From RPQJ01 sp963793675 (GTDB lineage: Bacteria; Pseudomonadota; Gammaproteobacteria; Steroidobacterales; Steroidobacteraceae), in contig CAWCBA010000008.1 in NCBI GenBank assembly GCA_963793675.1, positions 349,074-413,073 of the forward strand: a stretch of DNA of 64,000 bases. Direction: 5' to 3'. Both the position numbers and the translations under genes were made by a program. Of this stretch, positions 9,572 to 16,807 are shown piece after piece. Each line of letters starts with the position of its first letter. Position 1 is the stretch's first letter. The notes beneath the pieces were generated by a model, which was given only the letters and a program-made list of their open reading frames with translations, did no database searches and was not told where the DNA came from.

Positions 9572-9592
9572 TGCAACTTGCATTATTGAACC
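9572..9592 (-). promoter_or_regulatory. Regulon motif site 4 (weaker copy)
   Basis: On the minus strand GGTTCAATAA then TGCAAGTTGCA. Shares GGT, CA and TGCAAGT positions with site 3. It lies about 330 bases before the acyltransferase start, in an AT-rich patch (gcattattgaa) that could also contain a promoter. Confidence 0.35.
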
Positions 9593-9923
9593 AGAAGGTC
9601 CCTCGAACGTGCGGTCCGCATGCAGCCGAAAGCCGACTCCCGCGACGCCTTCGCAGCGCCTGTAGGCCGCTTCATTGCGCAGTTGCGGACGGCGGGGGGC
9701 GCGCTGCAGAAGGGCGCTTCTCTTCTCGCCATCCAGGCTGGCGTGCCGTGACTCGAGACCGGCACGTACGCGACCTGCGCAATCTCTTTCCGTGCTGTCT
9801 CGGCCGGCCGGGGCAACCCGCGGTGCCACGCACGGCACGCGAGCCACCATCAATGCGTCGCAGGGCCTTGAAGCCGCGCAAACCTGCACGCCCGACGCGT
9901 AAAGGCCGATCCGGCTGACCCGC

Positions 9924-12272
9924 ATGCACGACCAGGCTGCACCGCTGGCATCGTCGCTCGCTCGCACAGGAAAGCCACTGTTCATCCTGGATGCGCGTCA
10001 CGGCGTCGAAGAACGCTGTCTGCGCGAGTGGCTGCGTAAGCGAGGGGATACCGAAGCGACCGCCGGCAGCAGCGATTGTGTCGTCCTGCCGATCTCCGTC
10101 GAGGGTCGCGCACTGTCACTGGAGCGGCTCGCCTCGATGCTGGTGGCCAACGACGACACGCGGGTCATACCCGTGCGGGTTGCCTGGCGGATTCCCCATC
10201 TGGAGCACGAGCGCGGCTTGCGCTTGCGCGACCTCTTGTTCGGCGATCCGCGGCATCCGGGAAGGGTACGAGCGGCGTGGGTGATGCTGCGGGACCGGCA
10301 GCAGGCGCATTGCCTGGTCGGCAGGCCCGCGACGATCGGCGAGTTGAAGCAGCGCTTCGCCGGGCAGGTGGCGGGTGTTGAACACCGGGAGCGACATGCG
10401 TTCGCTCGCTTCGTCGCGCGCGAGGCCGCGCTGACCCTCGACATCGAGGAGCGTGGTGTCCAGGGCAGTCGCTACAAGGTGCCGCGCTTCGTCGCCGAAA
10501 GCATCCTCGCGAGCCGTGAGTTCCGTCCCGCTCTCGAGCGGATCGCGGATGAGCAGGGTCGCGCGCCGGCGGATCTGCTGGCGGAATCGAGACGCTACCT
10601 GAAAGAACTGGTGTCCAAGCCGAGCCCGCTGTGGCTCGACCTGCGCGCGCATCTGGATCGCTTCCTGTTTACTCGCGGTTACGAGCGCCAGACGCGTTTT
10701 GACCCGACGGAACTCGAGCGGCTGCGCCAGAGCATGCGCACGCATCCGACGGTGCTGCTCTTCACTCACAAGACTTACATCGATGCCAGCTTGCCGGCCC
10801 TGCTGCTCTACAGCAACGACCTGCCGATGCTGCACACGTTCGGCGGAATCAACATGGACTTCGCCGGCTTCGGCGCGCTGCTGCGGCGGTCCGGCGCCAT
10901 ATTCATCCGCCGGACGTTCCAGGACAATCCGGTCTACAAGCTCGTCCTGCGCAAGTACGTGGGATACCTGCTCGAGAAGCGCTTTCCGATGTCATGGGCG
11001 CTGGAAGGCACGCGCTCGCGCCTGGGCAAGTTGATGCCGCCCCGCTATGGCCTGCTCAAGTACACGCTGGATGCCGCGCACGACGCCGGCGTCGAGAACG
11101 TGCACATCTATCCCTTCGTCACGAGCTTCGACCTGATCCGCGACGTCGAGGAATACGCCGCCGAACAGACCGGCCGAATGAAGCAGCCCGAATCGCTCAA
11201 GTGGCTGATGGGTTACGTCCGGTCGCTGCGCCGGCCGATGGGACGAGTGCGCGTGGACCTCGGTGATCCGGTCGTGGTCGGGCAGGCGCCTGTTCCGGGC
11301 GACAAGCTGGCGCTCGCGAAAATCGCGTTCGAGGTCGCGGTGCGCGCCAACCGCGTCACGCCGCTCACCGTGACGGCCGTGATGTGCCTGGTTCTGCTCG
11401 GTACGGCACCGCGCGGCGCCACGGCGCAGGAACTGGTGAAGCTGGTCGCGGTGCTCGCGGATTGGGCGCGCGCCCGCGGCATCCGCATGACCGACGAGCT
11501 CGCCGACGACGACCGCGCAGCGTTTCTCGTCAACGTCGATCGCCTTGCCGCGAGCGGATTGCTGCTCCGTTATGACGAGGGCAGCTCGGTGGTCTATGCG
11601 ATCGAGCCGGCCCGGCACCCTATTGCCAGTTACTACCGCAACACCATCGTCCATCACTTCCTCGACAAGTCCATCCTCGAACTGGCGCTGTTCAAGGTCG
11701 ACGACGTTGCTGACGGCGGCGTCGCTGCAGTCTTCTGGGCGGAGACCGAACGCCTGCGCGAACTGTTCAAGTTCGAATTCTTCTATCCGCCGCGCGACGA
11801 ATTCCGCGCCGGGCTCGTCGCCGAACTCGAGCGTGTCGATCCGAGGTGGCGTGAGCGCCTCGCCGGGGATCGGCAGCAGGCCCGTCGACTCTCGCGGCGG
11901 TTGCAGCCCTTCATCGGCCACGCGGTCCTGCTGCCGTACGTCGAGGCCTATGCCGTGGTCGTGGACCTGTTGGCCCGGCTCGGTCCCGGTGAGCGGCTCG
12001 AGCAGGGTCGCTGCGTCGAACTCGCGCTGAAAGAGGGGCGCCAGGCTTATCTGCTGCGACGGATCAGCAGCGAGGCGTCGATCGGCAGGATCCTGTTCGA
12101 GAACGGCTTCCGGCTGGCCATGCATCTCGGGCTTGCTGGCGAAAGCACCACCGGGACAATCGCCGGGCGGCGGGCGCTGCTGTGGGAGTTGCGGGCGCTG
12201 TCGCACCGCATGGAGCGGATGCGGCACGAGGCGCTCGCTCGCGCCGAAGAAATCATGGCGATGAAGCCATGA
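9924..12272 (+). CDS. Glycerol-3-phosphate acyltransferase-like protein (PlsB family)
   Basis: A 782-residue membrane-associated acyltransferase of the PlsB/GPAT family. Acyltransferase blocks are clear: block I H-x4-D in FTHKTYIDASLP (residues about 276-287), block II GAIFIRRTF, block III EGTRSR, block IV IYPFVTSF. PlsB transfers acyl groups to sn-1 of glycerol-3-phosphate at the inner membrane; E. coli PlsB is about 807 residues, so the length fits. The N-terminal half (residues 1-200) is less conserved, and this may be one of the PlsB paralogues found next to wax-ester synthase genes. Its stop overlaps the ATG of a wax-ester-synthase fragment (ATGA), which supports a storage-lipid role. 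Confidence 0.82.
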   Translation: MHDQAAPLASSLARTGKPLFILDARHGVEERCLREWLRKRGDTEATAGSSDCVVLPISVEGRALSLERLASMLVANDDTRVIPVRVAWRIPHLEHERGLRLRDLLFGDPRHPGRVRAAWVMLRDRQQAHCLVGRPATIGELKQRFAGQVAGVEHRERHAFARFVAREAALTLDIEERGVQGSRYKVPRFVAESILASREFRPALERIADEQGRAPADLLAESRRYLKELVSKPSPLWLDLRAHLDRFLFTRGYERQTRFDPTELERLRQSMRTHPTVLLFTHKTYIDASLPALLLYSNDLPMLHTFGGINMDFAGFGALLRRSGAIFIRRTFQDNPVYKLVLRKYVGYLLEKRFPMSWALEGTRSRLGKLMPPRYGLLKYTLDAAHDAGVENVHIYPFVTSFDLIRDVEEYAAEQTGRMKQPESLKWLMGYVRSLRRPMGRVRVDLGDPVVVGQAPVPGDKLALAKIAFEVAVRANRVTPLTVTAVMCLVLLGTAPRGATAQELVKLVAVLADWARARGIRMTDELADDDRAAFLVNVDRLAASGLLLRYDEGSSVVYAIEPARHPIASYYRNTIVHHFLDKSILELALFKVDDVADGGVAAVFWAETERLRELFKFEFFYPPRDEFRAGLVAELERVDPRWRERLAGDRQQARRLSRRLQPFIGHAVLLPYVEAYAVVVDLLARLGPGERLEQGRCVELALKEGRQAYLLRRISSEASIGRILFENGFRLAMHLGLAGESTTGTIAGRRALLWELRALSHRMERMRHEALARAEEIMAMKP

Positions 12273-12418
12273 CCATGATCTCGCAACTGGGCGCACAGGA
12301 TTCGCAGTTTCTCTACGTGCAGGTCGGCGACGTGCTGACGCACGTCATGAGCATCAATCTCTACGATCCGTCGACCGCACCGTCAGGCCAGCCGCACGCC
12401 GGTCAGTTGCTCCGATAG
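12269..12418 (+). pseudogene. N-terminal remnant of a wax ester synthase/diacylglycerol acyltransferase
   Basis: ATG at 12269 overlaps the stop of the acyltransferase gene. The product begins MTMISQLGAQDSQFLYVQ, then VLTHVMSINLYDPSTAPSG. This is the canonical N-terminus of bacterial WS/DGAT proteins (LSPLDASFLYLE...MHVGSLAIFDPSTAPGG in typical members), which catalyse wax-ester and triacylglycerol synthesis. Homology stops at about 12388, which is where the convergent SDR gene ends (stop 12383-12385), and the frame closes at 12416-12418. The HHxxxDG catalytic motif and more than 400 residues are missing. Either a deletion or rearrangement fused this start to the SDR gene end, or the assembly dropped sequence here. 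Confidence 0.65.
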
Positions 12419-13339
12419 CGTCCAGAGCCGTTCGGCCGCTTCGTGATCGACGGCCCAGGGCCGCACACCCGCGGGACCTCTGTCTTCAGGCGGGACGGCG
12501 CGGGCGATGTCGCAGTCTTCGCAATACAGGCCGCCGAGGCCGGCGAGTTGCGGGCTGGTGGCGGCCCACACGGTGGTGGCCGCGCCTTGCTCGATCGTCT
12601 TGAACAGCGGGTTGACGACGCCGTCCGCCGTCACCCAGCCCATCGCAACCTGTTCTTCCATCGGCAGCGAGCGCTGCAGGTCGGTCATGATCGCGCCCGG
12701 GTGCACCGCGAATGCGCGGATGCCCTGCGCGCGTCCGCGCTCATCCACGCCGAGGGCACAGAGGCTGTTGGCCGTCTTCGCCTGGCCGTAAGCGAACCAC
12801 TTGTGGTACTCGCGCCGTTCGAAGTTGGGGTCGTCGAAATTCATCGGCGTGATGCGATGCCCGAGCGAGGAGAGCATGACGACTCGCGCGCCCGGCGCTG
12901 CTGCCAGCGCTGGCCAGAGACGGCATAGCAGCTGGAAATGCCCGAGGTGGTTGGTGGCGAACTGGCTCTCGTAGCCACGGCTGTCGCGCGCGAGTGGCGC
13001 TGCCATGATCGCGGCGTTGCAGACGAGAACGTGCAGTGGGTCGTGGCGCGCCAGCCAGTCATTCGCGAAGGCGTCGATGGAGCTCGGGTCCATCAGGTCG
13101 AGCGCCGCAAGCTCGACGTTGGTGAGGCCCGCCAGTGCAGCTCGCGCCTTGTCCGGGGTGCGGGCCGGCACGGTGACGCGGGCGCCGGCCGCGGCGAGGG
13201 CACGCGTGGTCTCGACGCCGATACCCGAATAGCCGCCGGTGACGATGACGTTGCGGCCGGCGAGGTCGATCCCCGCGAGCACGTCGGTCGCGGTCGAGCG
13301 CATGCCGAAGCCGGAAGGGAGGGGCGCCTGTGTCGTCAT
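12383..13339 (-). CDS. Short-chain dehydrogenase (retinol-dehydrogenase-like)
   Basis: A 318-residue extended SDR of the WWOX/retinol-dehydrogenase-like type: TGGYSGIG cofactor motif near residue 35, CNAAI at the usual NNAG position, catalytic S in SSLGH and YGQAK. ATG at 13339 begins MTTQAPLPSGFGMRST. The frame is open further upstream but without family sequence, and the promoter at 13379-13407 confirms the short form. NAD(P)-dependent oxidation or reduction of an alcohol or ketone; substrate unknown. It is convergent with the broken WS/DGAT gene and divergent from the thioesterase. Confidence 0.85.
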   Translation of the reverse strand: MTTQAPLPSGFGMRSTATDVLAGIDLAGRNVIVTGGYSGIGVETTRALAAAGARVTVPARTPDKARAALAGLTNVELAALDLMDPSSIDAFANDWLARHDPLHVLVCNAAIMAAPLARDSRGYESQFATNHLGHFQLLCRLWPALAAAPGARVVMLSSLGHRITPMNFDDPNFERREYHKWFAYGQAKTANSLCALGVDERGRAQGIRAFAVHPGAIMTDLQRSLPMEEQVAMGWVTADGVVNPLFKTIEQGAATTVWAATSPQLAGLGGLYCEDCDIARAVPPEDRGPAGVRPWAVDHEAAERLWTLSEQLTGVRLA

Positions 13340-13378
13340 CGATCGTTTCCGCCCTTGATGGATCGCGTCGGCGAAGTC

Positions 13379-13407
13379 AGGATAGGACCCCGCGTTCGAT
13401 TGTGCAA
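13379..13407 (-). promoter_or_regulatory. Sigma-70 promoter of the SDR gene
   Basis: On the minus strand TTGCAC (13407-13402), a 17-base spacer and TATCCT (13384-13379), about 40 bases before the ATG. Both hexamers and the spacing are identical to the promoter at 9425-9453. The -35 overlaps a regulon motif site. Confidence 0.6.
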
Positions 13408-13413
13408 GCGACC
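13393..13413 (+). promoter_or_regulatory. Regulon motif site 5
   Basis: Reads CGTTCGATTG then TGCAAGCGACC. The right half is identical to site 2441-2461 (GCAAGCGACC). It lies between the divergent SDR and thioesterase genes. Confidence 0.5.
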
Positions 13414-13442
13414 GGTCCCCCGCCGGCGCAGGAGTCAAGCCC

Positions 13443-13940
13443 TTGCGAGTCACGATGCCCACGCCCGAGCAGGTGCGACAGCTTCCCGAGCTGGTGCGGG
13501 TGCGCGTGCCGAAAGAATGGGAAGACCTGAACGGACACGTCAACGTGAAGCATCACCTGACGATGTACGACCTGACGAGCGACCCGTTGCTCGAGCTGCT
13601 CGGCATCAGCGAGGAATGGGTTCGCACGCAGCGAATCGGGCTCTTCGATCTCGAGCACCACATCTGGTTCCTCAATGAAGTGCACGTGGGCGAAGAGGTG
13701 TCGCTGTTCCTGAGCTTCACCGCCCGCAACGAAAAGCGCGTGCAGGGTCACGTGTTCCTGCTGAACGCCACGCACGAGCGCCTCGCCAGCGTCGTCGAGT
13801 TCGTGTCTGCGGCCGCCGACCTCGACGCACGGCGCACGGTGTCGCTGCCTGCCGTCATTGCCAACGGCATCGACGAATTGATGGCACGCCAGCGCAACCT
13901 CGACTGGGCGGCACCGCTGAGCGGCGCGATTTCCATCTGA
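13443..13940 (+). CDS. Hot-dog fold acyl-CoA thioesterase (YbgC/4HBT-like)
   Basis: About 161-165 residues with the hot-dog thioesterase pattern: VPKEWEDLNGHVNVKHHLTMYD (the D-x-NGH-N motif that carries the catalytic acid in 4-hydroxybenzoyl-CoA thioesterases, here with Asn-Gly-His-Val-Asn), then VGEEVSLFLSF and KRVQGHVFLLNATHERLASVVEF strands. A TTG at 13443 lies 10 bases after GGAG (13431-13434), while the ATG at 13455 is further away; either may be the start. It would release a free acid from a CoA thioester. Followed after 22 bases by a DUF1295 gene, probably in one operon. Confidence 0.8.
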   Translation: MRVTMPTPEQVRQLPELVRVRVPKEWEDLNGHVNVKHHLTMYDLTSDPLLELLGISEEWVRTQRIGLFDLEHHIWFLNEVHVGEEVSLFLSFTARNEKRVQGHVFLLNATHERLASVVEFVSAAADLDARRTVSLPAVIANGIDELMARQRNLDWAAPLSGAISI

Positions 13941-13962
13941 ACGCCACGGAGACGAACATCCC

Positions 13963-14757
13963 ATGCTCGACGACCTGATTCGTCTCGCCCTCGCCGACGC
14001 CGCGCTGGTGTTCGGGTCGTTCATCCTGCTGTGGGCGATCAGCATGGCGACGCGCGACTCGAGCCTCGTCGACATCTGGTTCGCACCGTGCATCGGGGCG
14101 GCCGCGGTGCTCGGCGTGTTCGTCGCGCACGGTGCAGAACCGCGGCGCATCCTGATCGCCGTGCTTGCCGTCATCTGGTCGGCGCGACTGGGCGGCTACC
14201 TGGCATGGCGCAACTGGGGCCGGGAAGATCCCCGCTATGCGCGCCTGCGCAAGCACGTCGAAGACCAGGGCGGGAATTTCGCCTGGCACAGCCTGACGCG
14301 CATCAACATCTACCAGGCGGCGATCGTCTTCGTCGCAATTGCGCCTTTCCTCGTGGCGCAGACGGCGCCCACGCCGGCAGCACTCGGCCCGCTTGCGTGG
14401 TTCGGAGCCGCGCTGGTGCTGATCGGCGTCACTTTCGAGGGGACCGCGGACTGGCAGCTCGCACGCTTCAAGGCCGTGGCCGGCAATGCCGGTAAAGTGC
14501 TGGACACGGGTTTGTGGCGCTATTCGCGGCACCCCAATTACTTCGGTGAAACCTGCGTGTGGTGGGGTTACTGGCTGGTGGCCTGCGAACACCCCTGGGG
14601 ATGGTTCACGGTGTTTTCACCCGCGCTCATGACGTGGTCGATCCTCGGCATGATGGGCAAGGAACTCGTCGAGCGGCGCATGCTCAAGAAGCGTCCGGGG
14701 TACGAAGACTACGTGCGGCGCACCAGCGGCTTCTTTCCCTGGCCGCCACGTCGTTGA
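13963..14757 (+). CDS. DUF1295 integral membrane protein (steroid 5-alpha-reductase-like)
   Basis: A 264-residue polytopic membrane protein of the DUF1295/isoprenylcysteine methyltransferase and steroid 5-alpha-reductase superfamily. The C-terminal signature is present: GLWRYSRHPNYFGE, WWGYWLVA and KRPGYEDYVRRTSGFFPWPP. Six or so hydrophobic segments are visible. Superfamily members reduce steroid or enoyl double bonds with NADPH, or methylate. In this island a role in reducing a lipid-like substrate is plausible but unproven. Its 3' end overlaps the convergent HxlR regulator by 49 bases. Confidence 0.82.
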   Translation: MLDDLIRLALADAALVFGSFILLWAISMATRDSSLVDIWFAPCIGAAAVLGVFVAHGAEPRRILIAVLAVIWSARLGGYLAWRNWGREDPRYARLRKHVEDQGGNFAWHSLTRINIYQAAIVFVAIAPFLVAQTAPTPAALGPLAWFGAALVLIGVTFEGTADWQLARFKAVAGNAGKVLDTGLWRYSRHPNYFGETCVWWGYWLVACEHPWGWFTVFSPALMTWSILGMMGKELVERRMLKKRPGYEDYVRRTSGFFPWPPRR

Positions 14758-15746
14758 GCGACGGGCTGCCGCGCCGAGCCGCGAATCTGGACTTCGCGTG
14801 CTTCGACCGCCGCGCCGCAACTGCCGCAGACGACCTTGACGCGGAGTCGTTTCCCGCAGGGGCGGTGCCGCAGGAGCAGCCCCGGACCGTGCGGCGAGGC
14901 GATCCAATGCGTGCCCCAGTCGTGCATCGCGATGGTGAACTGCAGCAGGTCCCAGCCCTTGTCCGTGAGGTGGTACTCGTGTCGCGGCGGATGGTCCTGG
15001 TAGAGACGTTGTTCGATCACGCCGGCTGCCAGCAGGCGGCGCAGCCGGTCGGCAAGAATATTGGTCGCGATACCGAGCGCGGCATTGATGTCGTCGTAGC
15101 GATGCAGGCCGAAAAACAGCGCGCCGACCAGCAAAGCGGTCCAGCGGTCGCCGACGGTGTCGACGCTGTGAAACATCGTCGTGTCGACGCCGCTGGCATT
15201 CGACACGGCTGCGCTTTCGCGACGGCGCGTGGCAGCCGGCGGAGCGAGGTAGCTGTGCGCACCCGGGCCCGGCTTGAACACCATGTCGCGCCAGCCGATG
15301 CCGGTTTCGCAGTGCGCGCAGACCAGGCGCGGGTTCAGGGACTTGCCGCAGGCCGTGTGCGTCAGCTTGGGCGGCAAGCCGAACTCGCCACCCCAGCGGT
15401 TTTCCCACGTCCACATGCAGAGCGCGACCGGGTAGAAGGCAAGACCCTTCTCGGTCAGGCGATACTCGAGCCGGCTCGGCGCGCTGCCGTACGGACTGCG
15501 GTAGAAGAGGCCGGCCTCGACCATCGTGTTAAGACGGGCGGTGAGCGTGCCGCGCGAAGCGCCGGTGCGACGGCGCAGGTCCTCGAAGCGACGGACGCCG
15601 ATGAACGCATCCCGCATGAGCAGGAACGACCAGCGATCGCCGACGAGCTGCAACGCGCGCGCGACTTCGCCACTGTGCAGCAGGACGCGGATGGTTTCGA
15701 CGTCGCGGGGGCGCGGCGTACGCCGTGCGGTCTTGCCGGTCGACAT
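14709..15746 (-). CDS. Tandem HxlR-type winged-helix transcriptional regulator
   Basis: A 345-residue regulator made of two HxlR-type winged-helix units. Unit 1 (about residues 25-130): LQLVGDRWSFLLMRDAFIGVRRFEDL, TGASRGTLTARLN, YRLTEKGLAFYPV. Unit 2 (about 190-290): FHSVDTVGDRWTALLVGALF, NILADRLRRLLAAGVIE, YHLTDKGWDLLQFTI. Each unit is followed by a matching cysteine motif, CGKSLNPRLVCAHC and CGKRLRVKVVCGSCG, possibly a metal-binding ribbon. Ordinary HxlR proteins are single domains of about 110-150 residues that dimerise, so this one is a covalent pseudo-dimer. ATG at 15746 is chosen because the motif site and promoter region lie just upstream. It is the best candidate to bind the shared 21-bp sites, one of which is in its own divergent promoter. 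Confidence 0.82.
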   Translation of the reverse strand: MSTGKTARRTPRPRDVETIRVLLHSGEVARALQLVGDRWSFLLMRDAFIGVRRFEDLRRRTGASRGTLTARLNTMVEAGLFYRSPYGSAPSRLEYRLTEKGLAFYPVALCMWTWENRWGGEFGLPPKLTHTACGKSLNPRLVCAHCETGIGWRDMVFKPGPGAHSYLAPPAATRRRESAAVSNASGVDTTMFHSVDTVGDRWTALLVGALFFGLHRYDDINAALGIATNILADRLRRLLAAGVIEQRLYQDHPPRHEYHLTDKGWDLLQFTIAMHDWGTHWIASPHGPGLLLRHRPCGKRLRVKVVCGSCGAAVEAREVQIRGSARQPVAQRRGGQGKKPLVRRT

Positions 15747-15760
15747 GATTTGATCGCAGC

Positions 15761-15781
15761 AGTCTAAAAGTGCAAGTCTAA
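15761..15781 (+). promoter_or_regulatory. Regulon motif site 6 (HxlR/SDR divergent region)
   Basis: Reads AGTCTAAAAG then TGCAAGTCTAA. It contains a direct repeat AGTCTAA at 15761-15767 and 15775-15781 (14-base period) around the TGCAAG core. It is 15 bases from the regulator's start codon, an ideal place for autorepression, and 50 bases upstream of the divergent SDR start. Confidence 0.55.
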
Positions 15782-15831
15782 CATCAGGCGGCGGCCGTTC
15801 ATGCCGCCGCCGACCACGTCCGGGGGGGCAC

Positions 15832-16807
15832 ATGAATTACCAGCAGCTCAAGAAAATCGTCGGCTTCTACAGCCGGTTCACCGCCAGCTTCACCCAGGTG
15901 GGGTATCGCTGGCGCAGCCTTTCATCGGCAGAAATTCGCCCCCGACTACCGCGGCCAGCATTGGCTGGTCACCGGTGGCTCTGGCGGCATCGGCCGGCAC
16001 ATCGTGCTGGAGGCCGCGCGAGCGGGGGCAACCGTCACTGCCGTGGCACGTAACGAGTCGAAGCTCGATGCTCTGCGCGACGACGCGCGCAAGGCTGGCA
16101 TTGCCGGCGTTGAGACCGAATGCTGCGACTTCACCCTGCAATCCGACACCGGGCGCCTGCTGCGACGGCTCGAGGCGTCCGGCCGCAGGATCGACGTGCT
16201 CGTCAACAACGTCGGCGTCCTGCTCGACGATCTCTCGGTGACTGCGGAAGGTCGCGAAAGCTCGTTCGTCTCGAACCTGCTGAGCCATTACCAGTTGACC
16301 GAAGGGCTCATTCGCAAGGGGTTGCTGGCCGGCCCGAAGGCCACGGTGATCAACATGACCTCGGGTGGCGGTTACAACATGCCGCTGATGGTTGCGATGC
16401 TGAACGTCACCGACCCCGCGCGGTACAACGGAGTGTTCGCGTACGGCTTCCACAAGCGTGCGCAGATGGTGCTGAACCAGTACTGGCGCGACACGTATGG
16501 GTCACGCGGCATCGCGTTCTACGTGATGCATCCGGGCTGGGCAGACACGGATGGCGTGAAGCGGTCACTGCCGCGGTTCCGCAAGATCCTGCGGCCGATA
16601 CTGCGCGATGCAGCCTCGGGCGCCGATACGGCGCTCTGGCTGGCCGGCACGCGTCCCGCACAGCCTGAGCACGAACTCGTGTGGTTCGATCGTGCGATCC
16701 GCCCCGCGCACGTCTATGACCGGACGCGGACGACGAAAGACACGCCACAATCGCTGGTGGCGTATCTCGAATCCGAACTCGCGCGTCAGCCGGCCGCGAG
16801 CGCCTGA
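15832..16807 (+). CDS. SDR (DHRS12-like), one-base frameshift near the start
   Basis: SDR-type dehydrogenase. The first 34 residues (MNYQQLKKIVGFYSRFTASF, then TQVGYRWRSLS) are in one frame. Removing one A near 15930 (gcagaaattc to gcagaattc) joins them to FAPDYRGQHWLVTGGSGGIG and the rest, which is open to the TGA at 16807. Motifs: TGGSGGIG, NNVG, catalytic S in MTSGGG and Y-x3-K in YGFHKRA. The N-terminal leader before the Rossmann fold is typical of the DHRS12-like subgroup (dehydrogenase/reductase member 12). Its end overlaps the convergent oxygenase gene by 22 bases. It shares a divergent control region with the HxlR regulator. Confidence 0.8.

Larger units (their letters stand above)
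9372..9923. other. 552-base regulatory intergenic region, no convincing gene
   Basis: Between the epoxide-hydrolase-like gene (minus) and the acyltransferase gene (plus). Short ORFs on both strands here lack family features and look like chance ORFs in GC-rich DNA; one on the plus strand (9568-9918, basic C-terminus) cannot be fully excluded. The region holds a sigma-70 promoter for the minus operon, two copies of the regulon motif (9439-9459 and 9572-9592) and a perfect 8-bp inverted repeat (9517-9536). Confidence 0.6.

Noticed and set aside
9568..9918. 116-codon plus-strand ORF before the acyltransferase
   Set aside because: No family features, Arg/Pro-rich; coincides with regulatory motifs. 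Kept only as a remote possibility.
14709..14757. 49-base convergent overlap of DUF1295 and HxlR genes as a special antisense control
   Set aside because: Small convergent overlaps are common in compact GC-rich genomes; nothing else points to regulation there.
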